A stretch of DNA of 64,000 nucleotides from contig NZ_VJZT01000014.1 of the NCBI RefSeq assembly GCF_007097245.1, forward strand, positions 55,408-119,407, written 5' to 3'. The notes beneath the pieces are model-generated. The model searched no databases and was not told the origin of the DNA. It saw only the letters and a program-made list of their open reading frames with translations. The DNA comes from Flavobacterium restrictum (GTDB lineage: Bacteria; Bacteroidota; Bacteroidia; Flavobacteriales; Flavobacteriaceae). Position numbers and translations under genes: made by a program. Below, one piece after another: positions 62,223 to 64,000 of this stretch (the stretch's first letter is position 1; each line of letters begins with the position of its first letter).

Positions 62223-62273
62223 TTCCCATTAAAAACGTGTCATTACCTACTTTTGACAATCAAAATAATTTTA

Positions 62274-63521
62274 ATGAATCCTTTTATATCGGTATTTAGT
62301 ATTTTTTTTGCACTCCTTTTAGGCTTCTACAATTGGAACATCAATCGCAACTCTATTTATTTATCGGGATTTATTATTGTATTTGCAATTTATGCCTTGA
62401 TCCATTATTTTTTATTACTCGGTGACAGCGTGTTTTGGCTGGCGGTTTTATATAATAACACGGCCCCTATTTGCTATCTAGCAGGTCCTTTTCTCTATTT
62501 TTATGTAAAAGGAACGCTTTTTGACAAAAGTAAACCTCAAAAAAAAGACTGGTTTCATCTTATTCCAGCCGCCATAAACCTAGTTAGTGTTACTCCGTAT
62601 TTACTGACTTCTTTTGACCATAAACTAGACCTTGCTCAAAAATTGTTAAACGATACTATGGCTGCAAAAACCATAACAGTAGGACTGTATCCTAACATTA
62701 TCAATGCACTAGCACGACCTATATTACTTTGCATTTATTGTACAGCTTGTGCGGTTATGATCTATCGCTTTTCGTCAAAAATGAATACTAACGACTACAT
62801 CCCCAAAAAGCAGAGTCGTATCGTATTAAAGTGGTTGTGGTCATTTGTTACTATTATTGCAGCTACTGTAATCACTTTTACCTACATGACTTATCTATTT
62901 TGGGGAGAAACTAATCCCGATGTTACGAAATTAAATACAGGAGTACCTATGTATGTTGTTGGGTTTGGTTTGTTGTTAATTCCGCTAAGCTTAATCTTTT
63001 TTCCAGAGATTTTGTATGGAATTCCAGAGGCTGAAAGAAATAAAAAAAAATATTCTACGCAACCAGAAGTAGCTTCCGAAGAATCAATTGAACTAAAAAA
63101 CAAGGGACAAAACGAAACAAAAACAGAAGAAATTACGCTTACAAAACAAAAATCTAGTGCAAACCAAGAGATGGAACCTAAATTTATCGAATTATCACAA
63201 TCGATTTTGGTTTATATTAAAGAAAGTGAAATTTATCTCAATCCCAATTTTTCAATGGAAGAACTTTCTAGGGAAATGAATGTCCCAAAGCACCATCTTT
63301 ATTATTGTTTTAATAGCGTAATGAACCTTAAATTAACAAAAATACGTGCCGAGTTGCGGGTTGAATATGCCAAAAAACTAATCGAACAAGGATTTCTAGA
63401 CACCTTAACATTAGATGCCGTAGCATCCAAAGCTGGATTTTCGTCCCGATCTTCTTTTCAAAGCACCTTCAAAGACGAAGTAGGCTGTTCGCCAGGGGAT
63501 TACCTTAAAATCCTTGCTTGA
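62274..63521 (+). CDS. Membrane-embedded AraC-family transcriptional regulator, copy 2
   Basis: A 415-residue paralogue of the regulator at 53093-54334, with the same plan: six to seven TM helices (from NPFISVFSIFFALLLGF), a charged linker (about 265-310, diverged in sequence) and an AraC DNA-binding domain. The last ~115 residues differ from copy 1 at only a few positions, for example N for D in REMNVPKHHLYY and F for S in EQGFLDTL. The TM region is much more diverged. It therefore probably binds the same operator but reads a different signal. The ATG at 62274 is used because the -7 box lies upstream of it. Confidence 0.9.
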   Translation: MNPFISVFSIFFALLLGFYNWNINRNSIYLSGFIIVFAIYALIHYFLLLGDSVFWLAVLYNNTAPICYLAGPFLYFYVKGTLFDKSKPQKKDWFHLIPAAINLVSVTPYLLTSFDHKLDLAQKLLNDTMAAKTITVGLYPNIINALARPILLCIYCTACAVMIYRFSSKMNTNDYIPKKQSRIVLKWLWSFVTIIAATVITFTYMTYLFWGETNPDVTKLNTGVPMYVVGFGLLLIPLSLIFFPEILYGIPEAERNKKKYSTQPEVASEESIELKNKGQNETKTEEITLTKQKSSANQEMEPKFIELSQSILVYIKESEIYLNPNFSMEELSREMNVPKHHLYYCFNSVMNLKLTKIRAELRVEYAKKLIEQGFLDTLTLDAVASKAGFSSRSSFQSTFKDEVGCSPGDYLKILA

Positions 63522-63575
63522 TTGTAATCCATCGCTAAAAAAATTTAGTTTGTTTTGAAAGCCTAGGTGTTTTTT

Positions 63576-63712
63576 TCACCGCAAAGGCACAAAGAAAAAA
63601 ATCGCAAAGTGCGCAAAGTTTTGTGTTGTTGAGGGCTTTTACCGCAAAGTCGCAAAGAAAAAAACCGCAAAGAACGCAAAGGGTTGTGCTTTTGCGTCCT
63701 TGCGGTTTATTT
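63576..63712. repeat. CGCAAAG-type hairpin repeats (two units)
   Basis: Two tandem units like those at 46372-46517, sharing even the connecting GTTGAGGG and TTTTACCGCAAAGTCGCAAAG. The second closes as a hairpin AAACCGCAAAG...CTTGCGGTTT. They sit between the second AraC stop and the third mini-gene stop and fill most of the gap 63522-63760. Confidence 0.7.
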
Positions 63713-63760
63713 TTTACTGAAAAATCTAAAAAAGAATTACTCCTTTGCGGTTTGATTTTT

Positions 63761-63967
63761 TTAAGCTAGTTTTCTGTTCTTTCTAAAAGTATAGATTGCA
63801 AAAAGAACGCCTACCAAAGCCAAGAAAACCAATTTTCCGTTTATTGGCATTGGTTCACCACCTTCGAGATCTCCGGTGTCCGAATCGTCGCCCAGATCAG
63901 CAAAAATCAATACGCTGGAGAATAAACAAACGATTGTTAGGTACAATTTTAATGCTGTGTTTTTCAT
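63761..63967 (-). CDS. PID-CTERM-like mini surface protein, copy 3
   Basis: A 68-residue near-copy of the mini-proteins at 46569 and 54504 (ADLGDD at the mature N terminus, GKLVFLAL in the TM start). Signal peptide, short acidic segment, PINGK motif, TM helix and RKNRK tail are all kept. The 33 bp after its start, up to the window edge, are identical to the region upstream of copy 1, including the left arm of the 16-bp inverted repeat. A third T9SS type C gene is therefore expected just outside the window. Confidence 0.8.
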   Translation of the reverse strand: MKNTALKLYLTIVCLFSSVLIFADLGDDSDTGDLEGGEPMPINGKLVFLALVGVLFAIYTFRKNRKLA

Positions 63968-64000
63968 ATTTTTTTTGAATTGAAAAAATGGAAAGAAGCT

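Overview
The window looks like a chromosomal piece of a Flavobacterium-type member of the Bacteroidota. It is AT-rich and has Bacteroidota-style promoter boxes (TTG/TTTG, then TAnnTTTG) with no Shine-Dalgarno sequences. It encodes type IX secretion (T9SS) cargo with C-terminal sorting domains, a TonB-dependent receptor with a carboxypeptidase-like N-terminal domain, a GYDIA-type GHMP kinase, and mre/pbp2/rodA in the usual flavobacterial order. No tRNA, rRNA, CRISPR array, transposase or integrase was seen.

Layout. 0-5.1 kb: a minus-strand surface-polysaccharide operon (DegT aminotransferase, Wzx flippase, hexapeptide acyltransferase, GT2 glycosyltransferase, and an asparagine-synthase-like gene cut by the window edge). 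5.6-13.9 kb: a large T9SS protein with an internal 454-residue duplication, a tandem ~180-bp intergenic repeat carrying a terminator, and a TonB-dependent receptor. 14-21 kb: a predicted outer-membrane protein, MtgA transglycosylase with an FAD oxidoreductase, an S9 peptidase, an unknown membrane protein and a MacB/FtsX-type permease. 21.3-28.6 kb: purH, then mreB-mreC-mreD-mrdA-rodA. 28.7-36.6 kb: a lipoprotein nuclease, a tail-specific protease, surE, a small membrane gene, lpxB and a ComEC-like gene. 36.6-42.5 kb: a peptide-utilisation operon (DPP-IV-type peptidase, two POT transporters, thioredoxin-like protein). 42.5-46.3 kb: a MITE-like inverted-repeat element, HMG-CoA reductase, a GYDIA GHMP kinase (mevalonate pathway) and a PfkB-type kinase.

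46.3-64.0 kb is the accessory and most unusual part. A module is present twice and begins a third time at the right edge. Each module has a minus-strand mini-gene for a 68-residue PID-CTERM-like surface peptide, a minus-strand T9SS type C cargo gene, and a divergent plus-strand membrane-embedded AraC-family regulator, bounded by CGCAAAG-type hairpin repeats. The second module also carries a lipase, a tail-collar (MdpB-like) protein, a tail-fibre-like secreted protein, a decayed gene and a 548-residue protein built like an alpha-helical pore-forming toxin. The two regulators have nearly identical DNA-binding domains but diverged membrane domains. A 39-bp block with one mismatch lies in both divergent intergenic regions and is the best candidate operator. 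My reading, which is inference, is a family of paralogous surface-display modules in which a membrane-sensing AraC regulator controls exchangeable T9SS cargo.
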